Shown: positions 45,881-53,382 of the stretch, in pieces
Layout of the letters: each line of letters begins with the position of its first letter
How positions within the stretch are numbered: position 1 is the first letter of the stretch
Assembly: GCF_013626205.1 (NCBI RefSeq)
Contig: NZ_QHJE01000001.1
Span: forward strand, 1,178,001 to 1,242,000
Direction of reading: 5' to 3'
DNA: 64,000 nt
From: Hyphomicrobium methylovorum
GTDB lineage: Bacteria > Pseudomonadota > Alphaproteobacteria > Rhizobiales > Hyphomicrobiaceae
Notes under the pieces: model-generated
What the model was told of the DNA's origin: nothing
Database searches by the model: none
The model's input: the letters and a program-made list of their open reading frames with translations, nothing else
Translations under genes and position numbers: made by a program

Positions 45881-47242
45881 ATGGAAACGAAGCCAAGCCA
45901 CACACTGGGGCTCGGTGATGAATCGAGCATCTGGTTCAAGCTCACGCCGCTGCTTCGCGGCGATCCGCAGAACCCTATGCGCATTCTGATGCAGATGATG
46001 GAACGCTATGGACCGGTGCTCCCGGTCAACATGGCGAACCAGCGAGTCGTCCTGGTTTCAGAGCCGGAATATTTCAAACACGTGCTCGTCACCAAGGTCG
46101 ACAGCTACGTGAAGTATTTCGACGGATTGCGGCCAGTTTTCGGCAAGTCAATGATCACGCATGACGGCGTGCTTTGGCAGAAAATTCGGATGCCGCAGCA
46201 GCCGGCGTTCCATCCCGATATGTTTGCGGAATATATTCCGTATTTCATCAAGGCGATTGAAGCCAAGACTGCGCTGTGGGCTGATTTGGCGAAGTCTGGC
46301 GAGACCGTTGAGATGGTCGAGCAGACGTGGACACTCGCCGCGGACATGATCTGCAAGGCGCTGTTCGACCGCGACATGCCGTTCAATCCGCACTTCATCT
46401 TCAAGTGCGTGAAGACCTACACCGACGTTATGAACCACCGCGAAATTCGCTTGCGCAAGCAGGCGGGCGAAGTGTTCGAACTGAGCGAGATGGATACCGC
46501 AAAGGCCATGGAAACGTGGGGTAACGTCCCGCCGTCCATCGTCGGCGCTGATCCGCGCGAAGAACGCGAACGCACGCTTCTGAAGATGATCGAAGACGCG
46601 GTTGCGGATCCGTCCATTCCGGAATTCGATCGCCAACAGGCGACGGACGAACTGAAGCAGTATCTTTGGGCCGGCACCGAAACCACGGCGCTGACGCTCG
46701 CCTGGGCGCTGTTCGAGACATCGCAGCGGCCGGAAGCTCTCGAGCGCATTCGTCAGGAAGGCGAAGCGGTTTACGGCGACCGAACGCCAACAGCAGCCGA
46801 CTATGCCGGCCTCGCGTACACACGCGCCGTCATCCAGGAAACGATGCGCATCTATCCGCCCATCTGGGGGATCATTCGCGTTGCCACGGAGGAAGACGAG
46901 ATCGGTGGCGTGAAGATCAATCCGGGCGATCGCGTCACGCTGTTCGCGTATGGCGCGCATCACAATCCGAAGTTCTGGGAAGATCCCGAAACGTTCAAGC
47001 CCGAGCGCTGGATGGCGGGCAATGCCAAGAAGCAGGTGAAGTACAGCTACATTCCGTTTGGTGGCGGCAAGCGTGCTTGCATCGGCGGAGCAATGAGCCA
47101 GGTGGAGAACACGCTGGCGCTGTCGCTGCTTCTGCGCCGCTTCCGCCCGGAATACGTCGGCGAGATGCCGCCGCGGCTCAACGCGACGGTTACGCTTACT
47201 CCGAAGGGCGGGCTGAACTTCCGCATTCGCGAGCGGGACTAA
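45881..47242 (+). CDS. Cytochrome P450
   Basis: 453 residues, soluble, no membrane anchor. The I-helix oxygen site is LWAGTETTALTL (~263-268), the K-helix ExxR is ETMR at 320-323, followed by PERW, and the heme loop FGGGKRACIGG has Cys at ~400. It needs separate redox partners, none of which is nearby. The sequence resembles the CYP102/CYP4-like clade of bacterial fatty-acid or hydrocarbon hydroxylases, but substrate cannot be stated. ATG 45881 has GGAGG eight bases upstream. It is a single-gene unit ending in a strong terminator. Confidence 0.93.
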   Translation: METKPSHTLGLGDESSIWFKLTPLLRGDPQNPMRILMQMMERYGPVLPVNMANQRVVLVSEPEYFKHVLVTKVDSYVKYFDGLRPVFGKSMITHDGVLWQKIRMPQQPAFHPDMFAEYIPYFIKAIEAKTALWADLAKSGETVEMVEQTWTLAADMICKALFDRDMPFNPHFIFKCVKTYTDVMNHREIRLRKQAGEVFELSEMDTAKAMETWGNVPPSIVGADPREERERTLLKMIEDAVADPSIPEFDRQQATDELKQYLWAGTETTALTLAWALFETSQRPEALERIRQEGEAVYGDRTPTAADYAGLAYTRAVIQETMRIYPPIWGIIRVATEEDEIGGVKINPGDRVTLFAYGAHHNPKFWEDPETFKPERWMAGNAKKQVKYSYIPFGGGKRACIGGAMSQVENTLALSLLLRRFRPEYVGEMPPRLNATVTLTPKGGLNFRIRERD

Positions 47243-47272
47243 CAGGTCCCGCAGGCATTCGTAGATCACCCA

Positions 47273-47302
47273 ACACGCGCCGCATTCCGGCGCGTGTTTT
47301 TG
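47273..47302 (+). terminator. Intrinsic terminator after the cytochrome P450 gene
   Basis: A 10-bp perfect stem (47273-47282 with 47288-47297) with loop CATTC is followed by a T-run, 31 bases after the P450 stop. The adjacent 287 bases (47303-47589) hold no supported gene, only one DnaA-box-like nonamer at 47369-47377. Confidence 0.9.
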
Positions 47303-47589
47303 TTTGGTTGCACATCCTCACAAAAAGGTGATTGCCTCAGAAGGCGCGCCATTGGCTCGAATCCGGCGTTATCCACAGCCATTCTTCGCGGCGCGTCATC
47401 GCGCATTTCTCACGAAATGCTCACTTAAAGTCATGTTGAGTTGTAAGTGGCTCGCATGTGCGAATAGGCCGGATATGCCGTCGCGGTTAATGCTGTCATA
47501 GTGGTGGCACGTTAATGAATTAGTCAAAAGTCGCAGCGTCCTTTGAGGTGCATCGCAAACTGTAAACAACTCCAGGAGGCCCCCCGACC

Positions 47590-47784
47590 ATGGAGTCGAT
47601 AAGAACAGTCGTTTTAGGCAAGCCCGTTTTTCTTTTGACGGGTGCCAAGTCCCGCAGTGCTAAAGGCAGCGGCTTGGCAGGCCTTGATGTCGAATCCCCA
47701 GAGAAGCTAGTGGAAACAGCGCGGCGTAACCCGGATGCAGTCGCGTTCGGATATGTTGCCGGTAGTTGGGTCGCTTCGGCCTGA
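47590..47784 (+). CDS. Possible 64-residue protein, unknown
   Basis: A small frame with AGGAGG about 10 bases before ATG 47590. The translation (MESIRTVVLGKPVFLLTGAK at the start, then GSGLAGLDVESPEKLVETARRNPDAVAFGYVAGSW) has the amino-acid mix of a real soluble protein, with a helix in the middle. A plus-strand terminator at 47847 fits a transcript ending after it. No family is recognised. The convergent DinB gene lies beyond the terminator. Without comparison to relatives it remains a candidate. Confidence 0.42.
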   Translation: MESIRTVVLGKPVFLLTGAKSRSAKGSGLAGLDVESPEKLVETARRNPDAVAFGYVAGSWVASA

Positions 47785-47846
47785 GCGCCATATAACCGCG
47801 GCGGATGCTGTTCGCCGCAGGCAGCTAGGAAAACGAACAACATACA

Positions 47847-47882
47847 GGGCCGAGCGTGCACATCGCGCTCGGTCCAATTTTT
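47847..47882 (+). terminator. Intrinsic terminator between small ORF and DinB-type gene
   Basis: A 10-bp stem (47847-47856 with 47866-47875, containing one G-T pair) with a 9-base loop is followed by AATTTTTTG on the plus strand. It can serve the 64-residue frame, and as a hairpin also the convergent DinB-type gene. Confidence 0.8.
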
Positions 47883-47918
47883 TGTCCACTCTGCGAACTC
47901 GAGAGCAGGCCGAAAACG

Positions 47919-48434
47919 TCATTCGACGTAGAGATTCGGTCCCATAGCCAAATCGGTGATGCCTTGCCTGATACCGAAGCCGGTCAGCATTGCAGACACC
48001 TGACCGCGGTGGTGGGTCTGGTGATTGAAAATGTGGGCAAGCAGCAATGGCCGGGGCATCGTCACGTTTCGCCCGGCGCCGCCTGAGAACCACGTGAGTT
48101 CCCCGTTGAGTTCTGAGCTGTCGAGATTATCGGCCCATGCCTCAATGTTCGCGTCGAAGCGCTTGCGCTCGCTCACGAGCGCATTCCAATCTTCGAATTG
48201 TGTGAGCCCCTCAGCGATCGTAGCCCCGCGCGGCGGCTGGGCCGCGCCGAAGCGCATGAGCCACATCTGATCCGCCCAAAGGATATGATTGAGCGTAGCG
48301 TGGATCGACCGGAAGAACGCGCCACGGTCTTCCTTGCGCTGATCGTCGGTGAGTTGAGCGGCGGCATCGTAGACACCGCCGTTCTGCCACGTGTTGTAGC
48401 GTGCCATCGTGCGAACGTAGCTGGGCGTGATCAT
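47919..48434 (-). CDS. DinB/YfiT-family protein
   Basis: 171 residues forming the four-helix DinB bundle. The metal-binding His triad is in RSIHATLNHILWAD and AHIFNHQTHHRGQVSAML, the second of which is the strongest family mark. MARYNTWQNGGVYDAAAQLTDDQRKEDRGAFFRSI is the usual opening. Members are thiol-dependent transferases or metal-dependent enzymes of mostly unknown substrate; the historic link to DNA damage is not informative. It is 61 bases downstream of ndk on the same strand. Confidence 0.92.
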   Translation of the reverse strand: MITPSYVRTMARYNTWQNGGVYDAAAQLTDDQRKEDRGAFFRSIHATLNHILWADQMWLMRFGAAQPPRGATIAEGLTQFEDWNALVSERKRFDANIEAWADNLDSSELNGELTWFSGGAGRNVTMPRPLLLAHIFNHQTHHRGQVSAMLTGFGIRQGITDLAMGPNLYVE

Positions 48435-48495
48435 TCGAGTAGCTCCCGAGATAGATCGAAACCACTGCGCACCGTCGATGGCCGATGTGCCGTGC

Positions 48496-48918
48496 TTAGC
48501 CGACGATTTCGTCAGTCTTGAAGTTCAGCTCGATCTCGCGCGCGGCGGCCGCGGCGCTGTCTGAACCGTGGGTCGAATTGGAGCCCTTCGATTCCGCGAA
48601 CAGCTTGCGGATGGTGCCTTCGGCGGCTTCCTTCGGGTCGGTTGCGCCCATGACTTCGCGGTACTTTGCGATCGCGCCTTCGCCTTCCAGAACCTGGACG
48701 ACGACCGGGCCTGACGTCATGAATTCCACGAGTTCGCCGTAAAAAGGCCGTTCCTTATGTTCTTCATAGAATTTTTCGGCTTGGGCGCGGGACCAGCGTA
48801 CGCGCTTCTGCCCGACGATGCGCAAACCAGCGCCTTCGATGACGGCGTTGATCTTGCCAGTTAGATTGCGGCGGGTGGCGTCGGGTTTGATAATTGAGAA
48901 CGTACGTTCGATGGCCAT
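48496..48918 (-). CDS. ndk: Nucleoside diphosphate kinase
   Basis: 140 residues. [18 protein letters not shown] opens the protein, and the phospho-histidine lies in SNSTHGSDS near 117. [31 protein letters not shown] is the nucleotide-binding stretch. The enzyme passes phosphate from ATP to other nucleoside diphosphates and balances the NTP pools. Length is standard. The DinB-type gene follows; a 226-base region with no supported gene separates its start from the GYF_2 gene (divergent). Confidence 0.97.
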   Translation of the reverse strand: MAIERTFSIIKPDATRRNLTGKINAVIEGAGLRIVGQKRVRWSRAQAEKFYEEHKERPFYGELVEFMTSGPVVVQVLEGEGAIAKYREVMGATDPKEAAEGTIRKLFAESKGSNSTHGSDSAAAAAREIELNFKTDEIVG

Positions 48919-49144
48919 AAGGCTGCCTCGCTTTGCGGTTTCCTGAGGGAATTGCGGGCTTATAGCTGTGAGGGGTCACGTCAGCAAGCGGAGCGCTGAG
49001 ACGGGAATTCAAATGGTTGCACGTCGCAGGCGAGACGTGATGTGCGTTCACCCCATAAACGCCTGATTGACGGGCGCAATTGCGTATGAACAGTGTGGGC
49101 ATGCGACGGCTGTGGCCGAATGGCTGGGGCTTAGCGGAACCCGG

Positions 49145-50596
49145 ATGTCTGAAGAAGCGAGTATGACCGGACAAGCCGACGACATTCAGTGGTACATCGC
49201 GCGAGATGGCAAGCAACACGGGCCGTTGACCGATGTTGAGTTGCGCACCTTCGTTGCTCATAGCTACCTGCGTCCAAGCGATCTCATCTGGCGGCCCGGC
49301 ATGTCCGAGTGGCAGCCTGCGCCGCAGGTCTTTCCCGCCGCATTCCAAGATGCCGCCGCATCTCCGCCTGCTGCGCCGCCAGCGCCGCGCGCGCAGGCCA
49401 CCGCGCCATCCGCACCTCCCGCTGCAATGGTCTCACCTCAAAGCGCTGCGCGCGTAACGCATGCGGCTGCGGTTCAGGCGGCTCCGACGGCTTCGCGCTT
49501 CGATGGCAATCTCATCAAGCGGCTCGCACTGGCGAGCGCTGCAATCATGATGGTTGGCGGCGGCGCGTTCGCACTCGCAACGTATCATCAGCCGCTGATG
49601 GAAATGGTGTCCGGCTCATCAGAGGATGCCGCCGACGATGCTCCGGTTGTTGTCGCGCAGCCTGAAAACGGTGGGCAGCACGCAGAAGCTGAGCACGCGC
49701 AATCCACGTCGAGCGATGGAAACGTCAACGAAGCTCGCGCGGAAATGGGTCTCGCTGCTGCTCATGAGGATACGGCGGCCGACGCGCCGTCTTCGTCCGC
49801 GCACGATGCACCGCCTGCACCCGAAGCACCGACGACAACCGCATCTGTGCCTTCCGCCGCTCCCGATGCATCGAAGAACGCGCAAGTTGCGATGGTCGCG
49901 CCGGAGCCGCCACCAGCATCGCTTGGCGGGTCTGTCGCAGAGGGTTCGTCGCTTGATCAGCGGCTGCAGAAGGTCGAGGTCTGGGAGCTTCTGAAGCGGG
50001 AATATCCCGATTGGTATGCTGACCAGATTTCCAGCGCGAATAAGCTGGTTGCCGACAAGAAATCCGACAATGAGGTTGCGGCCTTGCTCGCGCAGGGACT
50101 CGTCGATCTCAGGCGGAAGAACGCAGAAAAAGCACTCTCGGCCAGCTCAGAAAAACTGCAGGGCATCGCCGAGGCGTTCCTCAATCACCTGAAGTCACTC
50201 AGAGCGCAGAGCGTCAGCGCATGCTTCGGATTCATTTCCAAGGGCGAGACCAGCCCGGCCGTCGTGCAGACGATGGAGAAACCGGAAACGGCGACGGCGC
50301 TGAACGCTCAGGCCGGTGCGATTTTCGCCGCGATCTCGGAAGGCAACAGCAATCCGGTCAAGCACGACTCCGCCGTCAAGAGCGACTATGACGTGCTGAT
50401 CAAGGAGCTGGCGAAGCTCGGCTGGAAGGAAGAAGACCTGCAGGTGTTCTCCAATCCGAAGCTGCTCGCAAAGCGCGAACCGGATCAGGTTTGCAAGATG
50501 GTGCAGGAGTGGTTCGTCGCGCACCTTGCCGTTCCGGATAAGGCAATCCGCGACAGGCTGCTGTTTGAAACATTGAAGCCCGTCGTATCCGGTTAG
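49145..50596 (+). CDS. GYF_2-domain membrane protein, unknown function
   Basis: 483 residues. A GYF_2 (DUF4339) domain occupies ~15-65: IQWYIARDGKQHGPLTDVELRTFV and DLIWRPGMSEWQPA. Then come an Ala/Pro linker, one membrane helix (LALASAAIMMVGGGAFALATYH, ~130-150), a disordered Ala/Pro/Glu region, and a helical C-terminal domain (~275-483) containing VEVWELLKREYPDWYADQI. GYF_2 modules bind proline-rich peptides, so this is probably an envelope adaptor; substrate unknown. Start is ATG 49145 or ATG 49163. The DUF3147 gene follows by 4 bases, probably cotranscribed. Confidence 0.86.
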   Translation: MSEEASMTGQADDIQWYIARDGKQHGPLTDVELRTFVAHSYLRPSDLIWRPGMSEWQPAPQVFPAAFQDAAASPPAAPPAPRAQATAPSAPPAAMVSPQSAARVTHAAAVQAAPTASRFDGNLIKRLALASAAIMMVGGGAFALATYHQPLMEMVSGSSEDAADDAPVVVAQPENGGQHAEAEHAQSTSSDGNVNEARAEMGLAAAHEDTAADAPSSSAHDAPPAPEAPTTTASVPSAAPDASKNAQVAMVAPEPPPASLGGSVAEGSSLDQRLQKVEVWELLKREYPDWYADQISSANKLVADKKSDNEVAALLAQGLVDLRRKNAEKALSASSEKLQGIAEAFLNHLKSLRAQSVSACFGFISKGETSPAVVQTMEKPETATALNAQAGAIFAAISEGNSNPVKHDSAVKSDYDVLIKELAKLGWKEEDLQVFSNPKLLAKREPDQVCKMVQEWFVAHLAVPDKAIRDRLLFETLKPVVSG

Positions 50597-50600
50597 GCCC

Positions 50601-50951
50601 ATGGCTTTCGCGACCGTCAAAGTTTTGTTGACGGCGCTGATTGTCATAGCAATTTCCGAAGTCGCAAAGCGGTCAACCGCGATCGGCGGAATCATCGCAT
50701 CGCTCCCGTTGACGTCGCTGCTCGCGATCGTTTGGCTCTACGGCGAGACTGGTGATACGAACCGCATTGCGAGACTGTCGCTCAGCATTTTCTGGTACGT
50801 GTTGCCGTCGCTCGTCCTGTTTATCGTTCTTTCGGTGCTGCTGGCGCACGGGATGTCGTTCTGGCCGAGCCTCGGGCTTTCGATTGGGGCGACGTTTCTC
50901 GCTTATCTCGTCATGTCCGCCATGCTGGCTCGCTTCGGCGTATCGATCTGA
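50601..50951 (+). CDS. DUF3147 small membrane protein
   Basis: 116 residues with about four helices: VKVLLTALIVIAISEVAKRST, GGIIASLPLTSLLAIVWLYGE, SIFWYVLPSLVLFIVLSVLLAHG and LGLSIGATFLAYLVMSAMLARFG. The pattern SEVAKRSTAIGGIIASLPLTSLLAIVWLY identifies DUF3147. Function is unknown. It starts 4 bases after the GYF_2 gene and precedes the ABC-F ATPase by 41 bases, so the three may form an operon. Confidence 0.88.
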   Translation: MAFATVKVLLTALIVIAISEVAKRSTAIGGIIASLPLTSLLAIVWLYGETGDTNRIARLSLSIFWYVLPSLVLFIVLSVLLAHGMSFWPSLGLSIGATFLAYLVMSAMLARFGVSI

Positions 50952-50992
50952 CCCCGTGACAGGCGGAGGCGGACCGGCTATTCGCCTAGTCC

Positions 50993-52897
50993 ATGCTGCA
51001 CATCAACGATCTCACATACAGGATCGAGGGAAGACCGATCCTCGAAGGCGCGACAGTCGCCATTCCCTCCGGCCACAAGGTTGGACTTGTCGGGCGCAAT
51101 GGCGCGGGCAAGACGACGTTGCTGCGTCTGCTGAAAGATGAGATCGCGCCCGATGATGGCACCATTTCCATCCCTCGCAATGCGCGCATCGGCCATGTCG
51201 CGCAGGAAGCTCCAGGCGGCGACGATAGCCTGATCGAATGGGTCTTATCGGCGGATACCGAGCGCGCTCAGCTCCTCGCCGAGGCGGAGCACGCGCACGA
51301 TCCGGAACGCATCGCCGAAATTCAATTGCGTCTCACGGACATCGACGCCCATTCGGCGCCAGCGCGTGCAGCCCGCATTCTGTCCGGTCTCGGCTTTGAC
51401 GACGCTGCGCAACAGCGCGCCTGCCGGGAATTTTCCGGCGGCTGGCGGATGCGCGTCGCGCTTGGAGCAGTTCTGTTTTTGAAGCCCGATATTCTTCTGC
51501 TCGACGAGCCGACGAACTATCTCGACCTTGAAGGAACGCTTTGGCTCGAAAGCCATCTCAAGGCGTATCCGCACACGGTGCTCATCGTCAGTCACGATCG
51601 CGACCTGCTGAACCGGGCGGTCGGCGCGATCCTGCACCTCGATAAAGGCAAGCTCACGCTTTATGCGGGAGGCTATGACGACTTCGAGGAAACGCGGCGC
51701 GAGAAGCAGCGGCTCGAACTGAAGCTGATGAAAAAGCAGGACGAGCAGCGCCGTCATCTGCAGGCGTTCATCGACCGCTTCAAAGCAAAGGCCAGTAAGG
51801 CCGCGCAGGCCCAAAGCCGCGTGAAGGCGCTCGCGAAAATGCAGCCGATCGCCGCGCAGGTCGACGACCGCGTTGTGCCATTTCATTTTCCCGATCCGCA
51901 GAAGACAATCGCAAGCCCGCTGCTGCGCATCGAAAAGGCAAGCGCCGGATATGAGCCGGGACGCGCTATTCTCAACGGCATTGATCTCCGCATCGATAAC
52001 GATGATCGCATTGCGCTTCTCGGGCAAAACGGAAACGGCAAGTCAACGCTCGCCAAACTGATCGCGGGCCGTCTTGCGCCGCTCACCGGCAACCTGTTCG
52101 GCGCGCAGAAAGTGGATGTGGGATACTTCGCACAGCATCAGCTTGACGATCTCTCACCAAACTCGACGCCCTACGATTACATCGTGAAGCTGATGCCGGA
52201 CGCGACGGAGGCACAGCGGCGCACGCGGCTTGGCACGTTTGGTTTTGGCGCAGCGAAGGCTGATACCGTCTGCAAGAATTTGTCGGGCGGAGAGAAAGCG
52301 CGATTGCTGCTGGCGATCACCGCCTTTCACGGACCGCACCTTCTCATTCTCGACGAACCGACCAACCACCTCGACGTTGACAGCCGCGAAGCGCTCGTTC
52401 GCGCGCTGTTGGAATACAATGGCGCCGTTATCCTGATCAGCCACGACCGGCATCTTATTGAAGCGACAGCCGATAGGCTTTGGATCGTGCGTGACGGTGC
52501 GGTGTCTTCCTATGACGGAGACATCGACAGCTACCGTACGCTCCTTCTCGAAGAGCGCGGCGGGCGCAATTCGGAACGGCGCGATGATCGCACGAACGTG
52601 GATGATCGGGCGTCTCGCGCGGATCAGCGCCGCGCGGCGGCTGAGCGACGGGCGGAACTCGCGCCGCTGAAGAAGACCATGGTTGTTGCCGAACAGCGGG
52701 TCGACACGCTGGCGAAGAAAATCGCCAAGCTCGATGCGGTTCTCGCTGATGCCGAGCTATATACCAGCGATCCTCAGAGGGCGCAGAAAGCGGCTCTGGA
52801 GCGCGGGCAATTGAGCCGGGATCTGGCCGCGGCCGAGGATGAGTGGCTTTCCGCGACGGACGCCTACGAAAGCGCTTCCGCCGCGGTCGACGCCTAA
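50993..52897 (+). CDS. ABC-F family ATPase (Uup/EttA-like)
   Basis: 634 residues without membrane segments. Two ABC domains are fused: Walker A GRNGAGKTTLL (~34-44) and GQNGNGKSTL (~344), signatures FSGGWRMR and LSGGEKAR, and Walker B ILLLDEPTNYLD and LLILDEPTNHLD. The interdomain linker with YPHTVLIVSHDRDLLNRAVGAILHLDKGKL is ABC-F type. The C-terminal ~90 residues are a coiled coil, as in Uup. These proteins act on ribosomes or on DNA-associated processes; the exact paralogue cannot be fixed. It is the last gene of the GYF_2-DUF3147 run. Confidence 0.93.
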   Translation: MLHINDLTYRIEGRPILEGATVAIPSGHKVGLVGRNGAGKTTLLRLLKDEIAPDDGTISIPRNARIGHVAQEAPGGDDSLIEWVLSADTERAQLLAEAEHAHDPERIAEIQLRLTDIDAHSAPARAARILSGLGFDDAAQQRACREFSGGWRMRVALGAVLFLKPDILLLDEPTNYLDLEGTLWLESHLKAYPHTVLIVSHDRDLLNRAVGAILHLDKGKLTLYAGGYDDFEETRREKQRLELKLMKKQDEQRRHLQAFIDRFKAKASKAAQAQSRVKALAKMQPIAAQVDDRVVPFHFPDPQKTIASPLLRIEKASAGYEPGRAILNGIDLRIDNDDRIALLGQNGNGKSTLAKLIAGRLAPLTGNLFGAQKVDVGYFAQHQLDDLSPNSTPYDYIVKLMPDATEAQRRTRLGTFGFGAAKADTVCKNLSGGEKARLLLAITAFHGPHLLILDEPTNHLDVDSREALVRALLEYNGAVILISHDRHLIEATADRLWIVRDGAVSSYDGDIDSYRTLLLEERGGRNSERRDDRTNVDDRASRADQRRAAAERRAELAPLKKTMVVAEQRVDTLAKKIAKLDAVLADAELYTSDPQRAQKAALERGQLSRDLAAAEDEWLSATDAYESASAAVDA

Positions 52898-52986
52898 GCC
52901 ATTATAGAAATTTGATATTTACGCGCTGATCGGCACGGCGAATCGCGTTTGCGTTTTCGTCGCAATATCCACATCTGGATCCGGCC

Positions 52987-53012
52987 GGAACAGAAACCCA
53001 TTTCAAAGCGTA
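52987..53012 (+). promoter_or_regulatory. Possible EcfG-type promoter before small membrane gene
   Basis: GGAAC at 52987 is followed, 17 bases on, by CGTA at 53009. The alphaproteobacterial general-stress sigma factor EcfG uses GGAAC and CGTT with 16-17 bases between, so the second box has one mismatch. It lies 55 bases before ATG 53067. Confidence 0.2.
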
Positions 53013-53066
53013 TCGTTATCTGAACGCGCTAGATAAGTGCCTGCGTGACGCGCAACGGGTTCAACT

Positions 53067-53372
53067 ATGAAACAGGATTTCGTCTACCACCGCCTTTCCC
53101 GGCCGCAGCGGCCCGTTCGAGGGAACCGTCCGCGCGCAGCAGTCGCGTCCACCGCAGTCAGCGAATACCTCGCTTACATCGCAACGCTTTCGATCGCCGT
53201 GGTGATCGCGATCGTCACGTTCGCCTACGCGGCGAACATCACTGTGCGCTGGCTCGATGCTGCGATGAAGCCGGCGTTCCTCTCCGAGACGAGCGCGCCA
53301 GCATCGAAGCCGCAACTCGCGATGCTGCCGGCATTTGCGCCGGCTTCAGCCAACAGCGGTGCGAACAACTAG
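53067..53372 (+). CDS. Small single-pass membrane protein, unknown
   Basis: 101 residues: an Arg-rich head (RLSRPQRPVRGNRPRAAVAS), one membrane helix (YLAYIATLSIAVVIAIVTFAYAANI, ~34-58) and an Ala/Pro/Ser-rich tail. Positive-inside distribution puts the head in the cytoplasm. No family is recognised. Upstream is a possible EcfG-like promoter. It converges on glyS with only 10 bases between. Composition fits a true gene, but there is no homology support that I can check. Confidence 0.5.
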   Translation: MKQDFVYHRLSRPQRPVRGNRPRAAVASTAVSEYLAYIATLSIAVVIAIVTFAYAANITVRWLDAAMKPAFLSETSAPASKPQLAMLPAFAPASANSGANN

Positions 53373-53382
53373 CTTCGCGCGA

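Noticed and set aside
47369-47377. A perfect DnaA-box nonamer TTATCCACA in non-coding DNA
   Set aside because: It is single; no cluster of boxes, AT-rich unwinding region or origin-linked gene accompanies it, and one such nonamer is expected by chance in 64 kb.
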